Origin: Gemmata massiliana
Lineage (GTDB): Bacteria; Planctomycetota; Planctomycetia; Gemmatales; Gemmataceae
Assembly: GCA_000531095.1 (NCBI GenBank)
Contig: HG799473.1
Span: 1 to 64,000, forward strand
DNA length: 64,000 bases
Reading direction: 5' to 3'
This document shows, piece after piece, positions 1-8,801 of the stretch. The notes below the pieces were generated by a model. It made no database searches. It was not told the DNA's origin and saw nothing but the letters and a program-made list of their open reading frames with translations. Positions within the stretch are counted from its first letter, which is position 1; each line of letters starts with the position of its first letter. A program made the position numbers and the translations under genes.

Positions 1-221
1 AGCTTTTTTTCGACCGCGTGGACGCGCTGTTGGACCGCATCAGCCAAGAGGTTCTTGGTCAACTCACGCCCTCGAGGTGCGGCCGCGTCTTCGCAGGCTC
101 CGAGAACGGCGCCGTCGGGAGCGGATAAGGCCAAGGCTCGAAGTTCCTCGTGGAGAGACAGGAATTGCCGAACAAGAGCTTCGCTGGCGGCAGGGATTTC
201 AATCGTGACAGTTGCGCTCAT
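1..221 (-). CDS. ISKra4-like transposase, first reading frame (partial, runs off left edge)
   Basis: The reverse strand encodes 73 residues starting MSATVTIEIP and is still open at base 1. It matches in length and pattern the first reading frame of the complete ISKra4-like element in this window (3652-3909): both have a short beta-like start, then GAVLGACED or GTVLEACET, then a basic Leu-rich stretch, then a Val-rich segment ending EKK. The match is weak residue by residue but regular along the whole length. The catalytic frame would lie left of the window. The start is the ATG at 221-219. No terminal inverted repeat was identified upstream of it. Confidence 0.6.
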   Translation of the reverse strand, partial: MSATVTIEIPAASEALVRQFLSLHEELRALALSAPDGAVLGACEDAAAPRGRELTKNLLADAVQQRVHAVEKK

Positions 222-427
222 CGAACGTCCATGTTCGCGGGATTAGGTCACCTCAATTACCCAGCTTACGGCAGCCGTACCAGAGAACTTGGCTACACCC
301 AATTTGGTCCGCACGAGCGCACGGCCCGGAAGCACGTTCGCGGCTGATTCGTTTTGAACACTTCGGGATCGCTCGGCTCAATTAACAGCACTTCGCTAGA
401 CAGTAGTTTCCAGGATTCTATGAGGTA

Positions 428-1735
428 TCAGGCGAGCACTCGGCTTGGGTTGTCGAGTTCGTGGTGTAATTCTCTCGGGCCATCCAACTCTCGAAGGAAG
501 TGCGAAAACTCCGTCCGTCGCGCCCACACGGCCCGCCGTACATCCCGTACCGACGGGTGGCTCTTCTTCCGGTTCCAGTCCGGGGCACTCCACCAGCGCC
601 CGACCTCCGGGCTCGCGTCCAATCGCCGCGACAGCAACCGCAACAGGGCCAACGCCACCATCTGAACCACGAACGCGCGCTCGACCGGGGCCTTGGTCCA
701 CGCCCGGCACTCCTCCATCCCCAACCGCTGCTTGTGGTCCCGGAACCCGTCCTCCTGCCGGAACCGCGCCGCGAACACCGCGACCACCTCGGCCGGCGTG
801 AGGGTGGCCGAGGTAGTAACCCGGAACCACGCACCGGCGTAGCCCTCCACCTCGAACACGAACACACGCACCGGCTCCGCCGCACCCGTCACCGACCACC
901 GACACGACCGCTCCTTGAACCGGAACGTCCGCTCCCGCCCGTACAGGTACACCGTTCCCGATTGCCACCGCGCGCCCCACCGCCCGTGGTCTTCCGGGGC
1001 CGGTAACCGCGCGCCCCACTTGCGCGGGCCCCCCGGACCGCGAGCCGGTGCCGACGGCACCGGCTTGTACAACCGGGCGTTGCACCTCAGCCGGGTGACC
1101 ACATCGATCCGCCGCCCGCTGCTCGTGTCCAGGCACGGGCGGATCACCGTCTGATTGGCATACGCCCCGTCGAACACGGCCAGAATCGGCACCGGGGAGT
1201 CGGCGTCCGCCTGCCGGAGCATGGCGACCGCCAGGTCGGTCTTCTTGGCGAAGGTCTCCCCGGGAGGGCGTTGCTTCTGGCGAAAGTAGAGCCGTGCCGT
1301 GTGCGGCAGGTAGGTCCACGGGGTGCCGGGCACCAGGTCGCCGGCGACCACCCAGTTGTGCGCCCGGACGGTGGGCGCCCGGTTGGGGCTGCGCCCGGCG
1401 GGCTCGTGGAACGTGCACACGCCCCAGACGGCCTTGCTCGTGCGGTGGCACGTGGTGTCGTCGAGTGCGACCGCACGGTAGCCGGCGAAGCGCGGCGACA
1501 GTTCGGCCTCGACGAGTCGCCGCGTCTGCCCCTCGACGCTCTCCTGGCGGAACGCGCCGTACTCGGCGAACCGCTCGACGACGCGCCACCGATCCTCCAG
1601 GCCCAGTGAGGTAAGGATCTGTGTGATGGTGTGTTCCTCGTCGGCGAGGACGGTGCCGGTGACCCACTGCGCGAACCGGGCGAAACCCGGTTGGGTGAAG
1701 ACCCATTCGAGGCCCTGCGCGCGAACAACGGTCAA
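428..1735 (-). CDS. IS4/IS701-like DDE transposase
   Basis: About 435 residues with the layout of a DDE transposase: an Asp pair near residues 92-93 (context AVALDDTTC), a second Asp near 189 (context LAVFDGAYAN) and a Glu near 328 inside RFRQEDGFRDHKQRLG, the typical last catalytic block with its following basic residues. This chemistry cuts and joins IS ends. The first possible start is a TTG at 1735, so the N-terminus may be slightly truncated or start inside. I could not define terminal inverted repeats or a target duplication. A plus-strand coding fragment begins right at the right edge, which suggests that the element landed in, or deleted into, another gene. Confidence 0.75.
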   Translation of the reverse strand: MTVVRAQGLEWVFTQPGFARFAQWVTGTVLADEEHTITQILTSLGLEDRWRVVERFAEYGAFRQESVEGQTRRLVEAELSPRFAGYRAVALDDTTCHRTSKAVWGVCTFHEPAGRSPNRAPTVRAHNWVVAGDLVPGTPWTYLPHTARLYFRQKQRPPGETFAKKTDLAVAMLRQADADSPVPILAVFDGAYANQTVIRPCLDTSSGRRIDVVTRLRCNARLYKPVPSAPARGPGGPRKWGARLPAPEDHGRWGARWQSGTVYLYGRERTFRFKERSCRWSVTGAAEPVRVFVFEVEGYAGAWFRVTTSATLTPAEVVAVFAARFRQEDGFRDHKQRLGMEECRAWTKAPVERAFVVQMVALALLRLLSRRLDASPEVGRWWSAPDWNRKKSHPSVRDVRRAVWARRTEFSHFLRELDGPRELHHELDNPSRVLA

Positions 1736-1935
1736 CTGATCTGCGTGTACGAGGTGAACCGGTACGCGGAGTATTGTTCGCTGGCCGTGCTGTACGACGC
1801 CGACAGCGGCGAGTGCTGGCGCTGCGACGCAGCCAACTGGCGCACCGACCCCGCAGTGGCGGCGAAATGGCGCGAGCGGTTCGCGCGTAGCCCGCGAGCA
1901 CCCGCACTTCCGGGTTTCGACCGCCCTCTTACCGG
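1732..1935 (+). pseudogene. Gene fragment next to the transposase, unknown family
   Basis: The plus strand reads an open stretch with protein-like composition (LICVYEVNRYAEYCS, then LYDADSGECWRCDAANW, then KWRERFARSP) immediately beyond the start of the transposase gene. It has no start codon of its own outside the IS and no clear end. The simplest reading is the 3' part of a gene interrupted by the IS. The left half was not found between 222 and 427. I do not recognise the family. Confidence 0.3.
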
Positions 1936-1964
1936 ACGCCCCCGCGCGGTAGAATGGGAGCGAA

Positions 1965-1980
1965 TTTCACCGCAGAGGGC
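1965..1980. repeat. TTTCACCGCAGAGGGC repeat arm
   Basis: Exact copy of the 16-bp arm that forms the palindromes at 6840-6932 and 18530-18611. Here only one arm is evident. It lies about 70 bp upstream of the start of a Gemmata-family gene. Confidence 0.7.
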
Positions 1981-2408
1981 ACGAGAGGGCGCAGAGGAAA
2001 GGCAAGAACGGGTTCCCCTCCCCTCCGCCTGGGAGCGGCTCACGAGGTGACCGATGACCGAAGCGGAATGGCTGGTGTGCAAAGATCCGAGGACGATGAT
2101 CGGAGTGGTACGGGAGAGAGCAGCAGAAAGGAAACTGAGGTTGCTCGCACTCGCTTGTTGCTGGCGCTTTGATTTGGTTGGTACCAATGGAATAGAGCCG
2201 CGCTGCGCGCATCCCGAAGTCGAGCGCCGCCGCCGCCACTACCCCCATGAAGTCGAGCACCGGCGCAGAGCCATCGCGGTCCTGGAACGCTGTATCGAAG
2301 GAACGGTAGACGAGCGCGAATTTGAGAGGGCATTGAGCGACGCGGCTAGTGACGGACACGGCGCAACTCGTGATCCTACCGACACCGTCGGGTACGCGGT
2401 AGACGCTG

Positions 2409-2416
2409 CGTCGAGG
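2409..2416. repeat. 8-bp target-site duplication, left copy
   Basis: CGTCGAGG at 2409-2416 is repeated at 3979-3986, directly flanking the ISKra4-like element. Joining the host gene across one copy restores its reading frame exactly, which confirms these as the insertion boundaries. Confidence 0.9.
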
Positions 2417-2617
2417 GGGTGGTGTTCGCTGAGCGAACGAGAACGAATGAAATAATCAGCCGGGGCGAACGAATCGGGCGGAGAGTAACGGGGCGAGCGT
2501 GTGGAGAGGGCGCACTTAGGGAGGGCGTATGGGGAGGGCTAACGAAAGAGATTACCCCGTTCGCTTCGGTGAGTCCAGTGCATTGAAATGAGAGGATGTC
2601 GCTGTAGATTTGGGCGG

Positions 2618-3655
2618 TTACGCCGCCGCCCAGAGCGCTTGCCAATCGGGTGTGTGGCTCAGGGCGCGGAGTTCGACCAGCGGGCCGATGTGTTCGGCCC
2701 GCCACCGCGCGCCCGTTCGCTTCAACCGCAAGTTCACCTCTTGCTTGATCGTTCCCTCCACCGCACCGCTGCCGATACTCTGCCCGCGTGCCAACCGCGG
2801 GGCGTAATCCAAGCGGGTCGGGTGCTTGGCCATGTACGCCGCCAGCCCCAGCAACGGAGCGGTCGAGACGTCGCTCGGTGCCGCCGCGAGCACCCCGGCC
2901 AGCCACCGCTCCAGACCGACTTTCCCCCCGGCCACCAACGCCGCACGACCGGCTCGCGCCTGCGCGTCCGCCGCGTCCCCGAAGGTGCCCTTCACCGCGT
3001 CCCCGACGTGTTCCAGGGCGTGATACACGTCCAGAACGCCTGCCGCCTGGGGCCAGTGGTCCGACGCCAGGTTCCAGATCCACTCGGCCCCGTCGCCCAG
3101 CACCGTCACATCGCGGGCGGTCGTCACGCCCAGCCGATCCGATTCCTCTCGCAGCCGGGTACCGAACGCGCCACACCCTTCGATCGCCGCACGCACCGTG
3201 CGAACGGTCGGGCCGGGCAAGGTGCGCGTGTCCCACTCCTCGGGAGTGGCCGACGCGCCCGCTTCTCGCTTGCAAAATAGGCCGACCTTCACGTCCCGCC
3301 AGCCGTCGCGCGTGTTCACCTTGCCCGCGTCGATCAGCACCTCCACCGCGCCTTTCGCGGTCGCGAACCGCCCCGCGTCGCCCCGGCCGGGGCGCGCGGC
3401 CGCCGCCCGCTTGGCCTGGGCGTGGGTCGCCTGACGAATCACCTCGTCGTCGACCTGCCAGCCGCAGAACTCCGCCACAACCTGTTGCGCCCGCGCGAAG
3501 GAGTGCTCGACGCCCGCCAGCACCAGCAACCGCGTCGCCTGCCGGGTGAGGAAGCCCTCGATCCCGAGGGCGTGGTCGGCTCGGAACGTGCCCCCGTGAC
3601 CTCGGCACCACGAGTACTCGCGGTCGAGTTGGACCGGCCCGAGGGCGGTCGTCAC
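2618..3655 (-). CDS. ISKra4-family transposase, catalytic frame
   Basis: 345 residues matching the ISKra4 (UPF0236-like) transposase type. Candidate DDE residues are Asp near 109 (VLIDAGKV), Asp near 188 (LGDGAEWIWN) and Glu near 300 (IGSGAVEGTIKQ), followed by the family's NLRLKRTGARW segment. The start is a GTG that overlaps the stop of the upstream frame (GTGA at 3655-3652), so the two frames are likely made by translational coupling or frameshifting. No internal stop or truncation is visible, so the element could be active or could have moved recently. Confidence 0.85.
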   Translation of the reverse strand: MTTALGPVQLDREYSWCRGHGGTFRADHALGIEGFLTRQATRLLVLAGVEHSFARAQQVVAEFCGWQVDDEVIRQATHAQAKRAAAARPGRGDAGRFATAKGAVEVLIDAGKVNTRDGWRDVKVGLFCKREAGASATPEEWDTRTLPGPTVRTVRAAIEGCGAFGTRLREESDRLGVTTARDVTVLGDGAEWIWNLASDHWPQAAGVLDVYHALEHVGDAVKGTFGDAADAQARAGRAALVAGGKVGLERWLAGVLAAAPSDVSTAPLLGLAAYMAKHPTRLDYAPRLARGQSIGSGAVEGTIKQEVNLRLKRTGARWRAEHIGPLVELRALSHTPDWQALWAAA

Positions 3656-3909
3656 CGTCCGGCGGTGTCGCCCTTTGGACCGCCACCCGGCGACTTTTTT
3701 TCCCGGTCGGCGCGAGCCTGGACGGTGGCCGCGAGGTTGTCACGGAGGAGCCGGCGACCGGTGCCCAATGCAAAGGTCTCGCAGGCCTCGAGTACGGTGC
3801 CGTGGGCGGCCGTCGTTCCCAACCGCCGCATCTCTTGGACGTAGGCGATGGCCCGTTCGAGTTCGATCCGCTCGGCGTCCGTGGTGTATTCGACGGTCAA
3901 CGTGGGCAT
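3652..3909 (-). CDS. ISKra4-family element, upstream frame
   Basis: 85 residues starting MPTLTVEYTT and ending in a Gly/Lys/Asp-rich tail. It is the N-terminal frame that precedes the catalytic frame in this IS type, and it overlaps that frame by 4 bp. It contains AYVQEMRRLG and TVLEACETFALG, which correspond to segments in the partial copy at the left edge of the window. Its start ATG is 69 bp inside the right end of the element. Its separate role is unknown; in related elements the two frames act as one transposase. Confidence 0.7.
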   Translation of the reverse strand: MPTLTVEYTTDAERIELERAIAYVQEMRRLGTTAAHGTVLEACETFALGTGRRLLRDNLAATVQARADREKKSPGGGPKGDTAGR

Positions 3910-4556
3910 CCTGCCACTCCATGAAATGGGGTGAAATAGAATAACCCCAAGCCGATGCCCAAATCTACAGCGACACCCCGTCGAGGTGCTTCGAGCATAT
4001 CAGTCGCGGCAATTGGGAATGGCTTGTCGAAGCGGCTAGTGAAGTGCCTGCGTATGACGCGCTTACACAGAGTGGCAATCCTGATTTGGCGATCCTCGCC
4101 ACTCTTTGGAGGACGCCTCAGACGAGGCCACGCCTTGAGAACTGGAGCCGCGACGAAGAGGTTGTTGCACGGTTGCCAGAATACATATCTGCTTTGGCTG
4201 TCGAGAAAAACAACCAATCCGACTGGCTCCGCGACATCTTCGGCAATCCCTTTCATCCGGTCGCCTTCTCCCCCTCGTGGCGCACCTCGACCGCCGTCGC
4301 GCTCGCCTCTCAGATGTACGAGTCGCGCGAGTTCGGCGCGATGCCGATCCTGGGCGACGCGCTCCAGGACACAGGGTGTGACAGCGCCGACATTTGGACC
4401 ACTGCCGCGGACCCGGGCCGCATGTGCGCGGGTGCTGGGTCGTCGATCTGGTGCTCGGCAAAGAGTAACCTTGCTCCTGGCATTCTGCACGGGCATGATG
4501 GTGGAAGATCCCGACCACTTCCGCCAACCCCTCGGTGTGCCGTGTCGAACGACGTG

Positions 4557-4799
4557 ATGCTGGTTGCGTACAAGGTGCTCTCGGCACTCACGGTCCTCGC
4601 CGGCGCGGGCGGAATGGGCCTGAGTTTCCTGTCGATGGCGTGCGCGGACCTGCCGAACATCGTCGCGGGGGGCGCGGGGTTCGTCGCGGGCGCGATCCTG
4701 GTCGGGGCCGGGTTGGTCGCGCTGGCGCTCTTCTCGCTGGTCCCCGCGGGACCGGCCCGCACCTCAATCCCGGAGGAGCTGTTACAGATCGAGAAGTAG
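4557..4799 (+). CDS. Small two-helix membrane protein
   Basis: 80 residues starting MLVAYKVLSA. There are two hydrophobic segments, roughly residues 5-28 and 36-62, joined by a short loop (CADLPNIV), with a polar C-terminus ending EELLQIEK. It would sit in a membrane with both ends on the same side. An in-frame GTG at 4542 is an alternative start. It lies 90 bp after the broken family gene and is convergent with the next gene. No known family was recognised. Base composition is like its neighbours. Confidence 0.55.
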   Translation: MLVAYKVLSALTVLAGAGGMGLSFLSMACADLPNIVAGGAGFVAGAILVGAGLVALALFSLVPAGPARTSIPEELLQIEK

Positions 4800-4832
4800 A
4801 CCGCGCCATCCGGGATCGTGCGTTGCCGCGCG

Positions 4833-5405
4833 CTACGCACTCTGAGGCGACATCGTCTCGACTCCGCTCTCGTTATCGCACACGGTTCCACCAAGAGTCC
4901 GGCGCAGGAACTCGACCAGGAACGCGCTCTCGTCGCGGGCCTGGCGCCAGTCGCGCCACAGGCGGAACGCGCCTACAACGGTCGCGAACAAAAGCGCGAG
5001 CAACAACCAACGACTGATTCGGGAAGAATCGTTGATCGCGATCACAACCTGCGCGTACAGGTTGGCCAAGACACTTACTGCAAAGACAGCCAGCGGCCCC
5101 CAGGACGAAACATCCCTCCCGATTCGGCCCCGGAACACGGTCACCGGTCCGCGCGCCTCGAACGTTCCCGAGAGGCACATCTGGAACGGGTTCGTGAAAT
5201 CGATCCGCTTCCACAGGCGCACGCGCCCGGACTCGACGCGCCCGTACACCGCTTTGGGCTCGTCCTCGAAGAACATCCGGTAGCTCCGGTTCGTGCCCGC
5301 GGTCAGGCGCGCGGTACACTCGTCCGGGGGCAGAGGGAACGTGAGTTCGACGCGGGCCATCGCCATCGTGCCTCGGTGCGTGCGCGACAGTATCAGGACC
5401 AGCAT
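4833..5405 (-). CDS. Hypothetical membrane protein
   Basis: About 190 residues. The N-terminal half is soluble and rich in charged and aromatic residues (YRMFFEDEPKAVYGRV, then LWKRIDFTNPFQM). The C-terminal half has two predicted membrane helices (around LAVFAVSVLANLYAQVVI and WLLLALLFATVVGAF), then a basic/acidic tail. The same layout, a beta-rich domain followed by two helices, is seen in many planctomycete proteins of unknown role. ATG codons at 5405 and, a little downstream, in MAMARVEL are both possible starts; the second gives a more usual N-terminus. Function unknown. Confidence 0.55.
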   Translation of the reverse strand: MLVLILSRTHRGTMAMARVELTFPLPPDECTARLTAGTNRSYRMFFEDEPKAVYGRVESGRVRLWKRIDFTNPFQMCLSGTFEARGPVTVFRGRIGRDVSSWGPLAVFAVSVLANLYAQVVIAINDSSRISRWLLLALLFATVVGAFRLWRDWRQARDESAFLVEFLRRTLGGTVCDNESGVETMSPQSA

Positions 5406-5462
5406 ACCGTCACGGACCTGTGGCTGCTACCCCTTGCCGAGACGGTTGGGACCGCGCGCCCA

Positions 5463-6719
5463 CTAAGGTTTCGCGCCGTCCACGGACACGAGTACGTCCT
5501 TATCGAGGTACACTACGTGGACGCGCTTCTTCGCCATTTGCACCGGGATCGGCCACGGCACGGTCACGGTTTCGGTGAAGTAAACCGAGCACTCCCAGTG
5601 CTGGTGCCGGATTCGGTGGCCCACTAATGGGGGCTGTTTCACCGTGTCGAGGCGCTCCAGGAGCTTCTCTTTCACGATTACGATGTCGCCGCGCGTCGCG
5701 CCGGGCGGCGCCTTCGGGAGTGCCCTGAGGACCTGGGCGTCCGTCGGGGGATCATTGGGCCAGAGCGCCCTTTCAGCCGCCTCCAGTTTCCTCTGTAGTT
5801 TCACGACCTCCCACTTGAGCCGCTCGTTCTCCTTCTTCAGCTTTTCCAGTGTTGGGTCGGCGGGAGCAGGAGGTGGATCGGCCCGGACCGTCGCTGGCCC
5901 TCCACCGATTCCGCCCGCGGCCCCTACGAACGCAGTGACCACCAGGGCCAGAAGAACGACTTTGGATTTGAGAACAATCATTGGTTTCCACATTCCTTGT
6001 GAAAGAGCGAGGACGGCCGGCGCGACAGCGCCCCGGGAACCGGCCGCGAACTCGACGGTCGCCGTGACCGTGGCCGTCGCGAGCCGCACGGAGACCGTCC
6101 CCGCGCCCAGAACCGGGAGCGCCACGCCACAAGCCGGGAGCCGCGCCCGGAGCCGCTCCTTCGCCCGCGCGAGCCGCGATTGCAGGGTTCCGACCGGGCA
6201 CCCGAGTTCGCGCGCCGCGTCCTCTTGTGCCCTGCCCTCCAGGTGACACAGGACGAACGCCGCGCGATAGGGTTCGGGGAGGCGCTCCACCTCGCGGTCG
6301 AGCGCCGCGCGCCAGTCCGCCCACTCGTTCGCGCCGCCGGCAACGGCTTCCGGCCGGGCCGCGTGCTGCTCCCGCGTGGTGCGGCGGTCCCGGTCCCGGT
6401 CGAGGCGCACGCTCACGCGCCGGGCGACGCGGTGGAGCCACCCGGCGAGGGCGTCCCCGGAGCGAACGGTGCGTGCGCGCCGGACCAGCGTGAGGAACGT
6501 GGCCTGGAACGCATCTTCGGCGTCCCCGGTCCGGCCCAGAACCCGGGCGCAGGTGCCGAGCACCATCGGGCCGTGGCGCCACACGAGCGTCTCGAACGCG
6601 AGCGCGTCCCGGTCCGCGGTGAAGCGCCGGAGCAGTTCGCCGTCGGTGAGTTGGGCCAGCCCGTCGCGTGCGACGACCCGGCCGAGGCGGTGTACGAGAC
6701 CCGGGAGCGAGTGACCCAC
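5463..6719 (-). CDS. ECF sigma factor with transmembrane and exported C-terminal extension
   Basis: 418 residues. Residues 1-200 are an ECF sigma-70: region 2 (DRDALAFETLVWRHG, then DAEDAFQATFLTLVRRA) and region 4 (LPEPYRAAFVLCHLEG, then GCPVGTLQSRLARAKERL). Then come a linker, a membrane helix near 250-275 (VVLLALVVTAFVGAAGG), a Pro/Ala linker, a coiled coil (LKKENERLKWEVVKLQRKLE) and a small C-terminal domain. Sigma factors fused to a membrane anchor and exported domain are known from planctomycetes. The fusion suggests that a signal is sensed outside and the sigma domain is held at the membrane, but this is inference. No separate anti-sigma gene is adjacent. Confidence 0.85.
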   Translation of the reverse strand: MGHSLPGLVHRLGRVVARDGLAQLTDGELLRRFTADRDALAFETLVWRHGPMVLGTCARVLGRTGDAEDAFQATFLTLVRRARTVRSGDALAGWLHRVARRVSVRLDRDRDRRTTREQHAARPEAVAGGANEWADWRAALDREVERLPEPYRAAFVLCHLEGRAQEDAARELGCPVGTLQSRLARAKERLRARLPACGVALPVLGAGTVSVRLATATVTATVEFAAGSRGAVAPAVLALSQGMWKPMIVLKSKVVLLALVVTAFVGAAGGIGGGPATVRADPPPAPADPTLEKLKKENERLKWEVVKLQRKLEAAERALWPNDPPTDAQVLRALPKAPPGATRGDIVIVKEKLLERLDTVKQPPLVGHRIRHQHWECSVYFTETVTVPWPIPVQMAKKRVHVVYLDKDVLVSVDGAKP

Positions 6720-6839
6720 GCGCGACCTCCGTTCCGCTGTAGCGTCTACCAGAATAGAGCCGGCCCGGGCGCCTCAGCGTCCCGGAATTCGGAAAAAGAT
6801 GATCTTACCGATGAAGGGAGAGTTTCACCGCGAAGAGTT

Positions 6840-6932
6840 TTTCACCGCAGAGGGCACGAGAGAGCGCGGAGAAAAAGAGGCAGACAAAAACCGAACCGTT
6901 CTTGCCTTTCCTCCGCGCCCTCTGCGGTGAAA
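6840..6932. repeat. Palindromic repeat, TTTCACCGCAGAGGGC type
   Basis: Arms TTTCACCGCAGAGGGC at 6840-6855 and the exact reverse complement at 6917-6932, with a loop of about 60 bases holding further partial complementarity. The same palindrome is at 18530-18611. Both copies lie directly beyond the 3' end of a Gemmata-family gene or remnant and share the next 40 bases. It may act as a terminator or be a REP-like element. Confidence 0.85.
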
Positions 6933-6943
6933 TCCTCGCACGA

Positions 6944-7033
6944 CTACTCACTGCCGAGCACCAGGTCCACGACTCAGCACCCGCGCACGTGCGGCCCCGA
7001 ACCGCGGCAGTGATCCAGCACGTCACTGTCAGC
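6944..7033 (-). pseudogene. Solo 3' remnant of the Gemmata paralog family
   Basis: Read on the minus strand, the last 29 codons of the family are present (SDVLDHCRGSGPHVRGC, stop, VVDLVLGSE, stop). The usual Trp after GC is a TGA stop. Nothing of the upstream 180 codons is left. The palindromic repeat follows at once. Confidence 0.75.
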
Positions 7034-7042
7034 CAAACTCCG

Positions 7043-8005
7043 TCAATACACCAGTTCCACGTAGGGGCGGTGCGGGGCATCCGGGTCGTCTCGGTGGTCC
7101 CAATCGATCGCTGCGGCGGCATCCATGATCCGCTTCGCCTCCGCCCACAACTGGGCCGTATCGGGCCTGAAGTACATCAATCCCAACTTCCCGGGTGGTG
7201 CGGCTTCGCTCCACCAGATGTACCACCGTCCGTTGCTTTGCCCCCACTGCGGCCTCGACTCGAGCAACCGCCGGGTTTTCGGCGCGCCGGGCGGGAGCGG
7301 CCGCGCTTGGGCCGCGCGCGCGGCGAGGTCCGGTGGGCCGGCCTTAACGGTGGCTTCGTCGGGGGCGGGGCCGGCCGGCACGGTTCTGACATCACCGTAC
7401 CGCGGGTACCCGACCGGGTTTCGCCACTCGAGATCCTCTCTAAAATTCCCGGTCGCGTCAAAGACCGTGCCCGCTTCGAGGTCCAGTAACCGGGCGGCGA
7501 GCCAGTCCGAGAGGGACGCCGCCCGTATCGGGCGCTCGTCGTAATGCTTCCCGTACTCGATGAGCTGGCCCGGCGGTCCGTCCCAAGCGCCCGCCGTATC
7601 GACACAGATGTAGCCCCGGTCTATGTCGATGATCGATACCCACTCGTCGCGCCACCACCAATACTGCTGGTCAATGAGCCGGTGCGCGGCCCGGTCCGAG
7701 CAGAACCACGGGTGCTGTTCGGCAACCGATTCCAGTGGCATGAGCCACCCGCCCGCGAAATTGTGCCAGAACACCCCCGCGGCGGACCGCGCACCGGGTT
7801 CGTCGTCCCAATCAACGAGCGGAGCACCGTTCTGCCACCGGTAAAGGGCTCGCACGTCAGCCGAGAGCCGCCGACCGAGTGCCCGCTCCGCAGTCGCCAG
7901 GTCCGTCTCGCCCACACCGGGCGGGCGATCGACTATGGCCTCCGGACGGTTCGCTCGGAGCCAGGTCTCAAGTCGCCCCAGGACCAACTCGATCGGTTCA
8001 GACAC
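7043..8005 (-). CDS. SMI1/KNR4 (SUKH) domain protein
   Basis: About 320 residues. The N-terminal half fits the SUKH/SMI1-KNR4 fold: GVGETDLATAERALGRRLSADVRALYRWQNGA, read in pieces as a helix followed by LYRWQNG, then WLMPLESV and the strand-rich part WVSIIDIDRGYICVD. The second half has a Pro/Ala linker and a WYIWWSEAAPP segment, which may be a separate small domain. SUKH proteins are often immunity proteins to polymorphic toxins, and planctomycetes carry many. The GTG start at 8005 has GGAGAG about 4 bases upstream; a longer start at 8044 is possible. No toxin gene was seen beside it. Confidence 0.75.
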   Translation of the reverse strand: MSEPIELVLGRLETWLRANRPEAIVDRPPGVGETDLATAERALGRRLSADVRALYRWQNGAPLVDWDDEPGARSAAGVFWHNFAGGWLMPLESVAEQHPWFCSDRAAHRLIDQQYWWWRDEWVSIIDIDRGYICVDTAGAWDGPPGQLIEYGKHYDERPIRAASLSDWLAARLLDLEAGTVFDATGNFREDLEWRNPVGYPRYGDVRTVPAGPAPDEATVKAGPPDLAARAAQARPLPPGAPKTRRLLESRPQWGQSNGRWYIWWSEAAPPGKLGLMYFRPDTAQLWAEAKRIMDAAAAIDWDHRDDPDAPHRPYVELVY

Positions 8006-8138
8006 ACGTGCTCTCCGGAGACGGAACGACAGAGCGTGCCGCAAACGAACAAATCGCAGCCGAGCGGCGAAAGAACGCCCGAGAACGCTCTAATTGCACG
8101 CACGTTGCGGTAATCCGGTACCGCGCTTCGACCTGATG

Positions 8139-8801
8139 CTATTCCTTCCCCAACACCAGATCAACGACCCAGCACCCGCGCACGTGCGGCCCCGAACCGC
8201 GGCAGTGGTCGAGCACCTCGGCGCTGTCACAGCCGGCGTCCTGGAGCGCATCTCCCAGAATGGGCATCGCGCCGAAGTCCCGCGCCTCGTACATCTGCGC
8301 CGCGAGCGCAACGGCGGTGGAGATGCGCCACGAAGGGGGGCAGGTGACCGGGCGGAAGAAGTTGCCGAAGTGGTCTCGAAGGAGGTCGCGCTGGGCCGCC
8401 TGGTTCTGTTCTTGTTCGCCCCACGAAGTGCAACGGGCGGCGGTGACCGCGTGACTGATGTACTTCCGGTCCGCTGCGGGCTGCAGGAGCGACATTGCGA
8501 CCGCCTGGACCGCGAAACCCACCGATGCCTCGATTCTCGGCCCGCCCGTCCAGTCGTGTCGGTCCAGCCACGTCGTGACCGTGTTCCACAACGTGTCCAC
8601 CTCCATTCCCCAGGCGCGACCATCCGAATATTGCTCCCCGTTCTCGATTGCCCGGTGACAGTATTCTTCAGGCAGAAGGTTCGACACGAGACGACAGCAC
8701 GCGCACACGAACAGTCGTTGCTTTCGCTCGCTCGTCTGATTGGCCACGAACCGCAGCATCGCTACCGGGTCGTCACACGCGAGCCATTCGGCTTCGGTCA
8801 T
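8139..8801 (-). CDS. Gemmata paralog family protein (MTEAEWLA / GCWVVDLVLGKE)
   Basis: 220 residues and intact. It starts MTEAEWLACDDPVAML, has a Cys pair (FVCACCRLV) near 50, a variable Ala-rich helical middle, and the family C-terminus: LLRDHFGNFFRP (near 140), QMYEARDFGAMPILGDALQDAG and HVRGCWVVDLVLGKE at the end. Other copies in this window are at 2054, 9321, 10073, 11904, 18623 and 62126. The N-terminal block resembles TIGR02996 of Gemmata. No enzyme motif or signal peptide is visible, so it is likely cytoplasmic. Upstream it has the conserved leader and a degenerate TTTCACCGCAGAG repeat. Confidence 0.8.
   Translation of the reverse strand: MTEAEWLACDDPVAMLRFVANQTSERKQRLFVCACCRLVSNLLPEEYCHRAIENGEQYSDGRAWGMEVDTLWNTVTTWLDRHDWTGGPRIEASVGFAVQAVAMSLLQPAADRKYISHAVTAARCTSWGEQEQNQAAQRDLLRDHFGNFFRPVTCPPSWRISTAVALAAQMYEARDFGAMPILGDALQDAGCDSAEVLDHCRGSGPHVRGCWVVDLVLGKE

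Larger units (their letters stand above)
2417..3978 (-). mobile_element. ISKra4-family insertion sequence, complete
   Basis: A 1562-bp unit bounded by the 8-bp duplication CGTCGAGG. The right end reads inward as GGGTGTCGCTGTAGATTTGG. The same TGTCGCTGTAGATTTGGG motif lies on the left at 2597-2614, about 180 bp inside the left boundary. The actual left tip is GGGTGGTGTTCGCTG. GGG tips and an 8-bp duplication fit what is known of the ISMich2 subgroup of the ISKra4 family. The extra left segment 2417-2594 is not needed for coding and recurs near 15.7-16.2 kb. Two transposase frames overlap by 4 bp. Confidence 0.85.
2054..4468 (+). pseudogene. Gemmata paralog family gene, split by an ISKra4-like element
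   Basis: The gene starts MTEAEWLVCKDP at 2054 and runs in frame to the target-site duplication at 2409-2416. It then resumes in the same frame at 3987 as CFEHISRGNWEW and continues to the family signature LRDIFGNPFHPV (about 4216), MPILGDALQD and GCWVVDLVLGKE, ending at 4468. Removing 2417-3986 gives one uninterrupted frame across the insertion. A second lesion is at 4393-4395, where three Ts stand for four, so the last 24 codons are out of frame. That could be a sequencing error. Function of the family is unknown; the N-terminus resembles the TIGR02996 domain. Confidence 0.85.

Noticed and set aside
4470-4560. A 20-codon frame starting ATGATGGTGGAAGATCCC upstream of the small membrane protein.
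   Set aside because: Too short, overlaps the next gene's alternative start and has no supporting signal.
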